Assembly (NCBI GenBank): GCA_023419875.1
Contig: JAEZXM010000182.1
Span: forward strand, 1-6,719
Reading direction: 5' to 3'
Length of the DNA stretch: 6,719 nucleotides
DNA from: Pseudomonadota bacterium
GTDB taxonomy: Bacteria > Myxococcota > Myxococcia > Myxococcales > Anaeromyxobacteraceae
Part shown: positions 1 to 4,933 of the stretch, piece by piece
Position numbering within the stretch: position 1 is the stretch's first letter
Layout of the letters: each line of letters begins with the position of its first letter
Translations under genes and position numbers: made by a program
The notes under the pieces: model-generated
What the model was told of the DNA's origin: nothing
Seen by the model: the letters and a program-made list of their open reading frames with translations, nothing else
Database searches by the model: none

Positions 1-3
1 GGG

Positions 4-36
4 CCCCAGCGAAGCTGGGGGGAGGGGCGCAGCCCC
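4..36. other. Two short GC hairpins at the window edge
   Basis: Two adjacent perfect inverted repeats are visible. CCCCAGC (4-10) pairs with GCTGGGG (14-20) across a GAA loop, and GGGGC (24-28) pairs with GCCCC (32-36) across GCA. They directly precede the terminator-like stem at 49-73. They could belong to the 3' end of a transcript entering from upstream or be a genome-specific intergenic repeat. No coding frame through them is convincing. Function is unknown. Confidence 0.4.
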
Positions 37-48
37 CGCCAGAAAAGA

Positions 49-73
49 AAGAGGCCCGCGCCTGGGGCCTCTT
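49..73 (+). terminator. Probable bidirectional intrinsic terminator
   Basis: AAGAGGCCC (49-57) and GGGCCTCTT (65-73) form a perfect 9-bp stem with a 7-base loop. The left arm is preceded by an A-rich run (41-50), so on the minus strand the stem is followed by TTTCTTTTCT, a good U-tract. On the plus strand the tail (TTCCTTCGG, then pyrimidine-rich to about 98) is weaker. A/U tracts on both sides of a GC stem are the usual form of a bidirectional terminator. No minus-strand gene is seen just downstream of it in the window, so it most likely ends a plus-strand transcript from outside the window. Confidence 0.55.
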
Positions 74-309
74 CCTTCGGCTCTTCTTCGTTTCTGCTTG
101 GCGTCCTCGGGTGGACGCCTGGCCGGCTCACGCCGGTGGAGACTCTGAGTATGTCGGTACCTTCGACGGTTCCTCTATCTCAGCCTCCCGCGCTGTGTTG
201 CACCTGATGAGAACGGTACGCTCATTCTTCGACGGCGTGAAGCCCTGTCGCGGAAGCCCCGGTGGGTTCCGAGAACGGGGCGAACTCGTTCGTCGTCTGG
301 GGCCCGGGG

Positions 310-337
310 CGCGGGTGCGAGGCGTCCCGCACCCGTG
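310..337 (+). promoter_or_regulatory. Hairpin in the presumed cyclase 5' leader
   Basis: CGGGTGCG (312-319) pairs perfectly with CGCACCCG (328-335) across an 8-base loop. A G-U pair (311/336) and a C-G pair (310/337) extend it to about 10 bp. It lies about 90 bases upstream of the cyclase start and has no T-run behind it, so it is not a classic terminator. It may be a leader structure, or simply chance in GC-rich DNA. Confidence 0.25.
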
Positions 338-416
338 GGAGAGCGCGCCGGGGCGCCGCGGGCGCGACGTCGCGCACGGGGCTCCCCTTCCCACCCACCG
401 CGGCGCTCGCTACGCT

Positions 417-421
417 GGAGG
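417..421 (+). promoter_or_regulatory. Shine-Dalgarno site that fixes the cyclase start
   Basis: GGAGG sits 6 bases before the ATG at 428. The upstream in-frame ATG at 335 has no comparable site and would add about 31 arginine/proline-rich residues unlike the family N-terminus. This site therefore decides the start. Confidence 0.7.
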
Positions 422-427
422 TTCGCC

Positions 428-1069
428 ATGCTCCACGACGTGACCGTGCTCCTCCGCGCCGGCATGCCCACGTATCCGGGCGAGGACGGCCCGAAGCTCG
501 AGCTCCTGAAGTCCCGCGCGCAGGGCGACGAGGCCGACGTGCGCAAGCTCACCCTCGCGCTCCACACCGGCACGCACGTCGACGCCCCGCAGCACTTCAT
601 CGAGGGTGGCAAGACCGCCGAGGCGCTCCCGCTCGACGCCCTGATCGGCCCGTGCGAGGTCGTGGAGGTGGCCGGCGCCCCGGACGTGGCGGCGGCGGAC
701 CTCGAGGCGCTCTTCCCCTCGTCTCGCCCCGCGCCGGAGCGGCTCCTCTTCCGCACCCGGAACAGCACCGGCCCGCGGCCGCTGTTCGGGCGCGAGGCGT
801 TCGACTGGGACTACGCAGGGATCGGCCACGACGCCGCGTCGTGGCTGGTCGAACGCGGGGTGAAGCTCATCGGGATCGACTATCTCTCGATCGAGCCGCC
901 GAAGGCCAAGGCGCCGATCACGCACCGGACGCTGCTCGGCGCGGGAATCGTGGCGATCGAGGGGCTCGACCTGCGCCGGGTGCGACCGGGGCGCTACCGG
1001 CTCTACTGCCTGCCCGCGCTCCTCCAGGGCGCCGACGGCGCGCCGGCGCGCGTCGTGCTCGAGGATTGA
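428..1069 (+). CDS. Cyclase-family metal-dependent hydrolase, KynB (arylformamidase)-like
   Basis: This 213-residue cytoplasmic protein has the length of the cyclase/KynB family (Pfam Cyclase), whose members hydrolyse N-formylkynurenine or related amides and lactones with bound Zn or Mn. The signature HTGTHVDAPQH is at residues 46-56, so H46, H50 and D52 are the expected metal ligands. Near the C-terminus, H166 (in ITHRTLL) and E178 (in VAIEGL) are 12 residues apart, the same spacing as the second-half His/Glu ligands I recall for KynB. GIDYLSIEP (149-157) matches the family's GID-x-x-S motif. The N-terminal MPTYPGED (13-20) is also typical. The start at 428 is set by a GGAGG site. The next gene converges on it, so it is probably monocistronic from a promoter in the 74-427 region. 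No other tryptophan-catabolism gene is in the window, so the true substrate is open: formylkynurenine, isatin-like lactams and other cyclic amides are all possible. The family is sure; the reaction is not. Confidence 0.88.
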   Translation: MLHDVTVLLRAGMPTYPGEDGPKLELLKSRAQGDEADVRKLTLALHTGTHVDAPQHFIEGGKTAEALPLDALIGPCEVVEVAGAPDVAAADLEALFPSSRPAPERLLFRTRNSTGPRPLFGREAFDWDYAGIGHDAASWLVERGVKLIGIDYLSIEPPKAKAPITHRTLLGAGIVAIEGLDLRRVRPGRYRLYCLPALLQGADGAPARVVLED

Positions 1070-1083
1070 TGGCGATCCCGTCA

Positions 1084-1116
1084 CCGCTCGTGGTTCGACA
1101 GGCTCACCACGAGCGG
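1084..1116 (+). repeat. Palindromic repeat A, copy 1
   Basis: CCGCTCGTGGT (1084-1094) and ACCACGAGCGG (1106-1116) form a perfect 11-bp stem around the 11-base loop TCGACAGGCTC. The loop is the core shared, in flipped orientation, with the B hairpins. Confidence 0.85.
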
Positions 1117-1132
1117 ACCTGGAGACCACCCG

Positions 1133-1159
1133 CTCGCCCTGAGCCTGTCGAAGGGCGAG
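1133..1159 (-). repeat. Palindromic repeat B, copy 1 (core inverted)
   Basis: CTCGCCCT (1133-1140) and AGGGCGAG (1152-1159) form a perfect 8-bp stem. The loop GAGCCTGTCGA (1141-1151) is the exact reverse complement of the repeat A loop, so A and B are two forms of one repeat family with the same core, different stems and opposite orientation. Confidence 0.85.
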
Positions 1160-1173
1160 GGCACCGCGTTCTC

Positions 1174-1206
1174 CCGCTCGTGGTTCGACAGGCCCACCAC
1201 GAGCGG
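1174..1206 (+). repeat. Palindromic repeat A, copy 2
   Basis: The 11-bp stem of copy 1 is repeated without change (1174-1184 with 1196-1206). The loop differs by one base (C at 1194). Stem conservation with loop drift would fit selection on the hairpin, although one change is weak evidence. Confidence 0.85.
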
Positions 1207-1220
1207 ACCTGGACCACCCG

Positions 1221-1247
1221 CACGCCCTGAGCCTGTCGAAGGGCGAG
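1221..1247 (-). repeat. Palindromic repeat B, copy 2 (one stem mismatch)
   Basis: CGCCCT (1223-1228) pairs with AGGGCG (1240-1245) around the unchanged loop GAGCCTGTCGA. The outer part of the stem is broken by an A/A mismatch (1222/1246) that was a T-A pair in copy 1. This is an uncompensated change. Confidence 0.8.
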
Positions 1248-1292
1248 CGGGGCTCGGGGCATCCGGTCGCCACCATGACGGCTCGTCGATCC

Positions 1293-2165
1293 CTACCGCG
1301 CGCCCTCGCGACCCTGCTCGTCGAGGAGCCGGAACTCGTCCTCACCGAGGGTCACCCGCGCCGCGGCGACGTTCTCCTCCAGGTGCCGCACCTTCCCCGT
1401 GCCCGGGATGGGGAGCATCACCGGGCTCCGGCGGAGGAGCCACGCCAGGGCGATCGCACCGGGGGTGACGCCGTGCTTCCGCGCCAGGACCTCGGCGGCG
1501 CCGCCCGGCGCGCCGAGCCGTCCGACGTCGAGCGGGCGCCAGGGGATGAAGCCGATCTTCTCCCGCTCGCAGTACGCGAGCACGTCCTCGCTCTGGCGGG
1601 TCACGAGGTTGTAGAGGTTCTGGACCGTCACCACGCGGAAGTGGCGGCGCGCCGCCTGGATCTGACCGACGGTGACGTTCGAGAGGCCCAGGTGGCGCAC
1701 GATGCCGTCCTTCTGCAGCTCGGCCATCGCGGAGAAGACCTCGTCGTCCGGGACCTTCGGATCCGGTCGGTGGAGCTGCCAGAGGTCGATCCGCTCGACC
1801 CGGAGCCGCTTCGCGCTCATGAGGGCGCACTGCCGGAGGTACTCCGGCCGGCCCACGGGCAGCCACGTGCCCGGACCGTGGCGCACGAGCCCGCCCTTGG
1901 TCGCGATCACCAGGCCGCGCGGGTACGGCGCGAGCGCCTCGGCGAGGAGGTACTCGCTGTCGAACGGCCCGTAGCTGTCGGCGGTGTCGACGAAGTCGAT
2001 GCCGAGCTCGGGCACGCGACGGAGCGTGCGGAGCGCCTCGGGGCGGTCCTCCGGCGGCCCCCAGATCCCCGGCCCCGTGACCCGCATCGCGCCGAAGCCC
2101 AGCCGGTGGATCGCCTGGCCTTCTCCCAGGGAGAAGGTGCCGCCCGCGCTGACGTCGTTGGCCAT
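1293..2165 (-). CDS. Aldo/keto reductase
   Basis: This 290-residue protein is predicted to be a cytoplasmic NAD(P)H-dependent oxidoreductase with the AKR (alpha/beta)8 barrel. The full catalytic tetrad is visible: D60 and Y65 in VDTADSYG, K90 in IATKGG, and H132 in WQLHRPD. HLGLSNV and VQNLYNL match the central AKR strands, and LPIPGTGKVRHLEEN near the C-terminus is the cofactor-phosphate loop typical of AKRs that prefer NADPH. N-terminal RLGFGAMRVTGPGIWG places it in the bacterial group often annotated as pyridoxine 4-dehydrogenase-like or general aldehyde/ketone reductases. The start at 2165 (MANDV) is chosen because homologous sequence begins there; the Shine-Dalgarno site is weak. The open frame continues upstream but overlaps the divergent SIMPL gene. 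It converges with the cyclase gene and diverges from the SIMPL gene, so it is probably transcribed alone. The physiological substrate cannot be read from the sequence. Confidence 0.92.
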   Translation of the reverse strand: MANDVSAGGTFSLGEGQAIHRLGFGAMRVTGPGIWGPPEDRPEALRTLRRVPELGIDFVDTADSYGPFDSEYLLAEALAPYPRGLVIATKGGLVRHGPGTWLPVGRPEYLRQCALMSAKRLRVERIDLWQLHRPDPKVPDDEVFSAMAELQKDGIVRHLGLSNVTVGQIQAARRHFRVVTVQNLYNLVTRQSEDVLAYCEREKIGFIPWRPLDVGRLGAPGGAAEVLARKHGVTPGAIALAWLLRRSPVMLPIPGTGKVRHLEENVAAARVTLGEDEFRLLDEQGREGAR

Positions 2166-2279
2166 GAGCGAAGCTAGCGTTCCCCGACGGGCGGCGCGGA
2201 GACCCCAACAGGGCCTGGATCGGGCCTCGGCGATGCTCGTTCTCTTCTGCAGCCCCACTCGCACCCGGAGAATCGACCC
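2166..2279. promoter_or_regulatory. Divergent intergenic region, aldo/keto reductase / SIMPL
   Basis: These 114 bases must hold the promoters of both the minus-strand reductase and the plus-strand SIMPL gene. GGGCCT occurs twice within about 20 bases (around 2212-2230), but I see no convincing operator or -35/-10 pair. The only clear signal is GGAG at 2267-2270, 9 bases before the SIMPL ATG. Confidence 0.4.
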
Positions 2280-3017
2280 ATGCTCCGCCACTCGCTCCAC
2301 CTCACGGCGCTCGCCTGCGCGGCGCTCCTCTCGCCGCTCCAGGCTCTCGCCCAGGCGCCCGCGGTCCAGCCGCCTCCTCCCGGATCCCCCCGCGTGCTCC
2401 GGGTCAACGGCGAGGGGACCGTCCGCGCGCGCCCCGACATCGCCGTCCTCGTCGCCGGCGTCGATGCCACCGGGCCCGACCTCGGCCGCGTGACGCGCGA
2501 CGCTGCCGCCCGGATGCGAAGGATCATGGACGCGCTGGCCGAGGCCGGCATCGCCGACAAGGACGTGCAGACCACGCGACACGACGTGCAGATCGAGCGG
2601 CCGTGGAAGGACGGACGGCCGGGCCCGATCTCCGGCTACACCGTCTCCGACGAGGTCCGCGTCACCGTCCGGAACCTGGACCGCCTCGGGCCGGCGATCG
2701 ACCGCGTCACCGCCGCCGGGGCCAACAGCTTCCGTTCGCTCGCCTTCGAGAAGGAAGACCCCACGCCGGAGAAGGCCCGGGCTCTCGCCGCCGCGTACGG
2801 CGCGGCGCGAGCCAAGGCCGAGGCGCTCGCCCGTGCCGCCGGCGTCACGATGGGTGAAATCCTCCAGGTCGCGGAGTCGGGCGTGAGCGGGCCCATCCCG
2901 ATGATGCACGCCGTCGAGATGCGCGCGGCGTCCAAGTCCCGGGACGCCGGGACGCCGGTCTCGGCGGGCGAGCTGGAGTTCACGGCCACGGTGGACGTGG
3001 TGTACGCGCTCCGGTGA
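2280..3017 (+). CDS. Secreted SIMPL-domain (DUF541) protein
   Basis: This is a 245-residue protein with a Sec signal peptide. Residues 1-24 have an early R and H, a hydrophobic core (LTALACAALL) and an ALA cleavage motif followed by QAP, so it is predicted to be periplasmic or exported. There is no lipobox cysteine. A Pro-rich linker (27-37) leads into the SIMPL domain (about 39-245). Its hallmarks are VNGEGTVRARPD (42-53), YTVSDEVRVTVRNLDRLG, AGANSFRSLAFEKED and the helix ARAKAEALARAAGV, ending in FTATVDVVYAL. The length is normal for the family, which includes E. coli YggE and periplasmic proteins linked to oxidative stress and oligomeric rings; the biochemical role is poorly known. GGAG 9 bases upstream supports this start. 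It is flanked by a divergent reductase and a convergent kinase, so it is probably monocistronic. The family call is firm; any stress role is inferred from homologues. Confidence 0.9.
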   Translation: MLRHSLHLTALACAALLSPLQALAQAPAVQPPPPGSPRVLRVNGEGTVRARPDIAVLVAGVDATGPDLGRVTRDAAARMRRIMDALAEAGIADKDVQTTRHDVQIERPWKDGRPGPISGYTVSDEVRVTVRNLDRLGPAIDRVTAAGANSFRSLAFEKEDPTPEKARALAAAYGAARAKAEALARAAGVTMGEILQVAESGVSGPIPMMHAVEMRAASKSRDAGTPVSAGELEFTATVDVVYALR

Positions 3018-3050
3018 GCTCGAAGCGGGGCCGGAGCGGGCCGGTCGGGA

Positions 3051-4628
3051 TCAGTCGCGGCCCGCCCGCCGGACCAGCTCGCGGATCCGGTCGAGGTCGA
3101 CCGGCTTCACGACGTGCGAGTCGAACCCGTTCTCGCGGGCGCGGATCCGGTCGGCCTCCTGCCCGTAGCCGGTGACCGCCACGAGGTGGCACCGGGCCCC
3201 GATCTCGCGCAGGCGGCGCGCCAGCTCGTAGCCGTTCATCACCGGGAGGCCGATGTCGAGCAGGGCGACATCCGGGTCCAGCTCCGCCGCCGCGCCCAGC
3301 GCACCCGGCCCGTCGAACGCGACCCGGACCTCGTGGCCGTGAAGGCGCAGCCCCTCGGCGAGCAGCTCGGCGGCGTCCCGGTTGTCGTCCACCACGAGCA
3401 CGCGGCGGCGCTCGCCCCGTGCGCCGGGATCGCCGCCGGGCTTCGGCGGCGCGGCCGGCCGCGGGCCGAGCGGCAGCTCCACGACGAATTCGCTCCCCTG
3501 ACCCGGCCCGTCGCTCCTCGCCTCCACCCGGCCGCCGTGCGCGTGCGTCAACGCGCGCACCAGCGCGAGGCCCAGCCCGAGCCCGCTCGGGGTGCGGTCC
3601 AGCCGGCGATCACCCTGCACGAAGAGATCGAAGATCCCGGGGAGGAGGTCGGGGGCGATGCCGTCCCCGCGGTCCGCCACGCTCACCCGCACGGCGCCGG
3701 CCGCCCGCTCCGCCCGGACGGTGATGCGCCCGTGGGCCGGGCTGTACTTCGCGGCATTGGTGAGGAGGTTCGAGAACACCTGCACCAGCCGCTCCTCGTC
3801 GCCCTCGATGTCGAGGCCCTCGGGCACGGACAGCTCCAGCTCGTGCGCGCGGTCCTCGAGCAACGGACTCGCCACCTCGACGGCCCGGGTGACGACGTCG
3901 CGCAGGTCGAGCGCCGCCGTGTCGAGCTTCACCGTCCCCCGGATGATCTTCGCGACGTCGAGCAGGTCGTCCACGAGCCGCGCCATGTGCCGCGCCTGAC
4001 GCTCGATCACCGCCAGCTCCCGAGCCGCATCCTCCCCAGCGCGCACGGCGAGGACCTGGACCGCCGTGAGGATCGGCGCGAGCGGGTTCCGGAGCTCGTG
4101 CCCGAGCATGGCGAGGACCTCGTCCTTGGCGCGCGCCGCCTCCTCCGCCGCGAGCCTCCCGGTGATCTCGTGCCAGACCACCACCGCGCCAGCGATCCGG
4201 TCCTCGACCCGGAGCGGGCGGGCCGCGATCGAGACGGTCCGGACCCGGCCCGCGGCGTCCGTGAACTCGACCGCCAGGTCGCGAACGATCTCGCCGCGGA
4301 GCGCGCGGGCGACCGCGGGATCGCCCGCACCCGCCGTCGGGGCGCCGCGGACCCGGAGGCGCAAGGTCTGGAGCAGGTGTTCCCGGAAGAGGTCGGCGCC
4401 CAGCGCGACGGGGTCGGTCCCCAGCATCTCGCGGGCCGCCGCGTTGGCGCGGACCGGCCTGCACTGTTCGTCGAAGACGAGCACCGGTGCGTCCAGCGTC
4501 TCGAGCACCGCTTCCGGCCCGGAGACCTCCGCCGGCGTGCCCCCTCGCGCGGGCTCCACCGCGAGCGGCCGGCGCGCACGTCCGCGCGGGACGGCCGAGC
4601 TCGTGGGTTCGGTGGTGCGCGTACGCAT
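3051..4628 (-). CDS. Hybrid sensor histidine kinase (PAS-HisKA-HATPase-receiver)
   Basis: This is a 525-residue soluble hybrid kinase with no membrane segment. After a disordered, basic N-terminus (1-37), a PAS fold spans about 38-158 (VLETLDAPVLVFDE, then ARPLRVEDRIAGAVVVWHEIT). A short helical linker (AAEEAARAKDEVLAML) leads to the HisKA box with phospho-acceptor H177 in GHELRNP. The HATPase domain shows the N box N291 (NAAKYSP), the G1 box DRGDGI (319-324) and the G2 box GLGLGLALV (349-357). A Pro/Gly linker (388-407) joins the receiver, with acidic pair D414/D415, phospho-acceptor D458 in LLDIGLP, T486 and K508 (VVKPVD). All catalytic residues are present. There is no Hpt or DNA-binding output domain, and no partner regulator in the window. 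The only cysteines I see are C56 (PAS) and C480. The start at 4628 follows from AGGAG 4 bases upstream; in-frame ATGs at 4700 and 4808 lack such a site. The ligand and downstream partner are unknown. Confidence 0.92.
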   Translation of the reverse strand: MRTRTTEPTSSAVPRGRARRPLAVEPARGGTPAEVSGPEAVLETLDAPVLVFDEQCRPVRANAAAREMLGTDPVALGADLFREHLLQTLRLRVRGAPTAGAGDPAVARALRGEIVRDLAVEFTDAAGRVRTVSIAARPLRVEDRIAGAVVVWHEITGRLAAEEAARAKDEVLAMLGHELRNPLAPILTAVQVLAVRAGEDAARELAVIERQARHMARLVDDLLDVAKIIRGTVKLDTAALDLRDVVTRAVEVASPLLEDRAHELELSVPEGLDIEGDEERLVQVFSNLLTNAAKYSPAHGRITVRAERAAGAVRVSVADRGDGIAPDLLPGIFDLFVQGDRRLDRTPSGLGLGLALVRALTHAHGGRVEARSDGPGQGSEFVVELPLGPRPAAPPKPGGDPGARGERRRVLVVDDNRDAAELLAEGLRLHGHEVRVAFDGPGALGAAAELDPDVALLDIGLPVMNGYELARRLREIGARCHLVAVTGYGQEADRIRARENGFDSHVVKPVDLDRIRELVRRAGRD

Positions 4629-4632
4629 CGTG

Positions 4633-4637
4633 CTCCT
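4633..4637 (-). promoter_or_regulatory. Shine-Dalgarno site that fixes the kinase start
   Basis: On the minus strand AGGAG lies 4 bases before the ATG whose first base is 4628. The two longer in-frame starts have no comparable site and would add residues outside the conserved domains. Confidence 0.65.
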
Positions 4638-4677
4638 GCGCTCTGCCGCTTGCTCGCCGGCTCGAGTGCCCGAGAAG

Positions 4678-4691
4678 GTTGCCGAGGCAAC
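4678..4691. promoter_or_regulatory. Palindrome upstream of the kinase (possible operator)
   Basis: GTTGCC and GGCAAC are perfect inverted arms with a 2-base GA centre. The site lies 49-62 bases upstream of the kinase start, where a repressor or activator could act on the kinase promoter. It has the size and symmetry of a dimeric regulator site, but no known regulator consensus is recognised. Confidence 0.35.
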
Positions 4692-4697
4692 GGTAAA

Positions 4698-4809
4698 CAT
4701 GACCAGTGCGGGTGAGAACGGGCGGGGCACGGCTCCGGCGGGGCGTGTCCCGCGTCGAACGTCGTTCGTGGCCCCGACCTCCCCCGGTTCGCTTTCACCA
4801 CTGGTCATG
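4698..4809. repeat. 11-base inverted repeat with distant arms
   Basis: CATGACCAGTG (4698-4708) and CACTGGTCATG (4799-4809) are exact reverse complements with 90 bases between them, and the match stops abruptly on both sides. Both arms lie in the kinase/osmC intergenic region. They could be paired binding sites for a regulator that loops DNA, or coincidence. Confidence 0.45.
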
Positions 4810-4921
4810 AGCCCCGTGCTGGAGCGTCCGCGTCGGCCCGCGACAATCGCTCACCGTGAAGGCCCCTCAAGGGACGAGCCGACGAAGACCGACGCGCACA
4901 CCATCCGGGCCTCGATTTCCC

Positions 4922-4927
4922 AGGAGG
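4922..4927 (+). promoter_or_regulatory. Strong Shine-Dalgarno site that sets a GTG start for osmC
   Basis: AGGAGG, a full anti-Shine-Dalgarno match, is 6 bases before the GTG at 4934. This outweighs the in-frame ATG at 4856, which would add 26 residues not seen in the OsmC family. It is the strongest ribosome site in the window and suggests efficient translation of osmC. Confidence 0.8.
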
Positions 4928-4933
4928 TGTCAC

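Larger units (their letters stand above)
74..427. other. Gene-free leader region upstream of the cyclase gene
   Basis: No open frame here looks like a real protein: all are short, lack a Shine-Dalgarno site and are arginine/proline-rich as expected from random GC-rich sequence. The stretch holds several hairpins: GGCGTCC (100-106) with GGACGCC (113-119), CCGGC (123-127) with GCCGG (132-136), and a larger one at 310-337. Bases about 140-215 are less GC-rich than the surroundings and are the likeliest place for the cyclase promoter, but I find no good -35/-10 pair. No tRNA or known RNA family was recognised. Confidence 0.45.
1084..1247. repeat. Tandem duplication of a two-palindrome repeat unit
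   Basis: Bases 1084-1159 (76 nt) and 1174-1247 (74 nt) are near-identical direct copies separated by 14 bases. They differ by two substitutions (1104 T versus 1194 C; 1134 T versus 1222 A) and one 2-base indel after ACCTGGA. Each copy holds two hairpins, listed separately. The block fills most of the 223-base gap between two convergent genes (stops at 1069 and 1293). By analogy with REP/BIME elements it may help end both transcripts or protect 3' ends. When translated, such repeats give the stray peptide strings VRQAHHE and PEPVEG, which I recognise from spurious proteins in many GC-rich genomes. It is therefore a known kind of dispersed repeat, not a gene. Confidence 0.85.
4629..4933. promoter_or_regulatory. 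Divergent intergenic region, hybrid kinase / osmC
   Basis: These 305 bases separate two divergently transcribed genes and should contain both promoters. I see the kinase Shine-Dalgarno site (4633-4637), a near-perfect palindrome (4678-4691), an 11-base inverted repeat with arms 90 bases apart (4698-4708 and 4799-4809), and the osmC Shine-Dalgarno site (4922-4927). Open frames from the kinase and osmC extend into the region from both sides but lack translation signals. No clear sigma-70 or sigma-54 promoter was found on either strand. Confidence 0.45.

Noticed and set aside
204..226. CTGATGAG followed by a CTCATTC arm, resembling a hammerhead ribozyme core
   Set aside because: The conserved GAAA after stem II and the cleavage-site stem are not present; it is only a small hairpin.
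198..226. TTGCAC as a -35 box with a -10 box 17 bases downstream for the cyclase
   Set aside because: The hexamer at the right spacing, CTCATT, is a poor -10 match, so I did not call a promoter.
335..427. Earlier ATG for the cyclase gene
   Set aside because: The added 31 residues are Arg/Pro-rich, there is no ribosome site, and the ATG at 428 has GGAGG at good spacing.
111..443. Small plus-strand open frame in the leader region
   Set aside because: No ribosome site, it overlaps the cyclase start, and its C-terminal half is typical random GC-rich translation.
1084..1247. CRISPR-like array
   Set aside because: The units are internally palindromic, there are only two copies with a 14-base spacer, and there are no cas genes. 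It fits a REP-type repeat instead.
2166..2909. Upstream extension of the aldo/keto reductase frame
   Set aside because: The frame stays open by GC bias, but it overlaps the SIMPL gene entirely, and AKR homology begins at the ATG at 2165.
3114..4715. Long plus-strand open frame (about 530 codons) opposite the hybrid kinase
   Set aside because: It is antisense to a kinase whose every domain motif is intact. Its translation is rich in R, H, D and P with no family resemblance, as expected for the complementary frame of GC-rich coding DNA.
4856..4933. Earlier ATG for osmC
   Set aside because: The extension is not OsmC-like, and the full AGGAGG lies inside it, pointing to GTG 4934.
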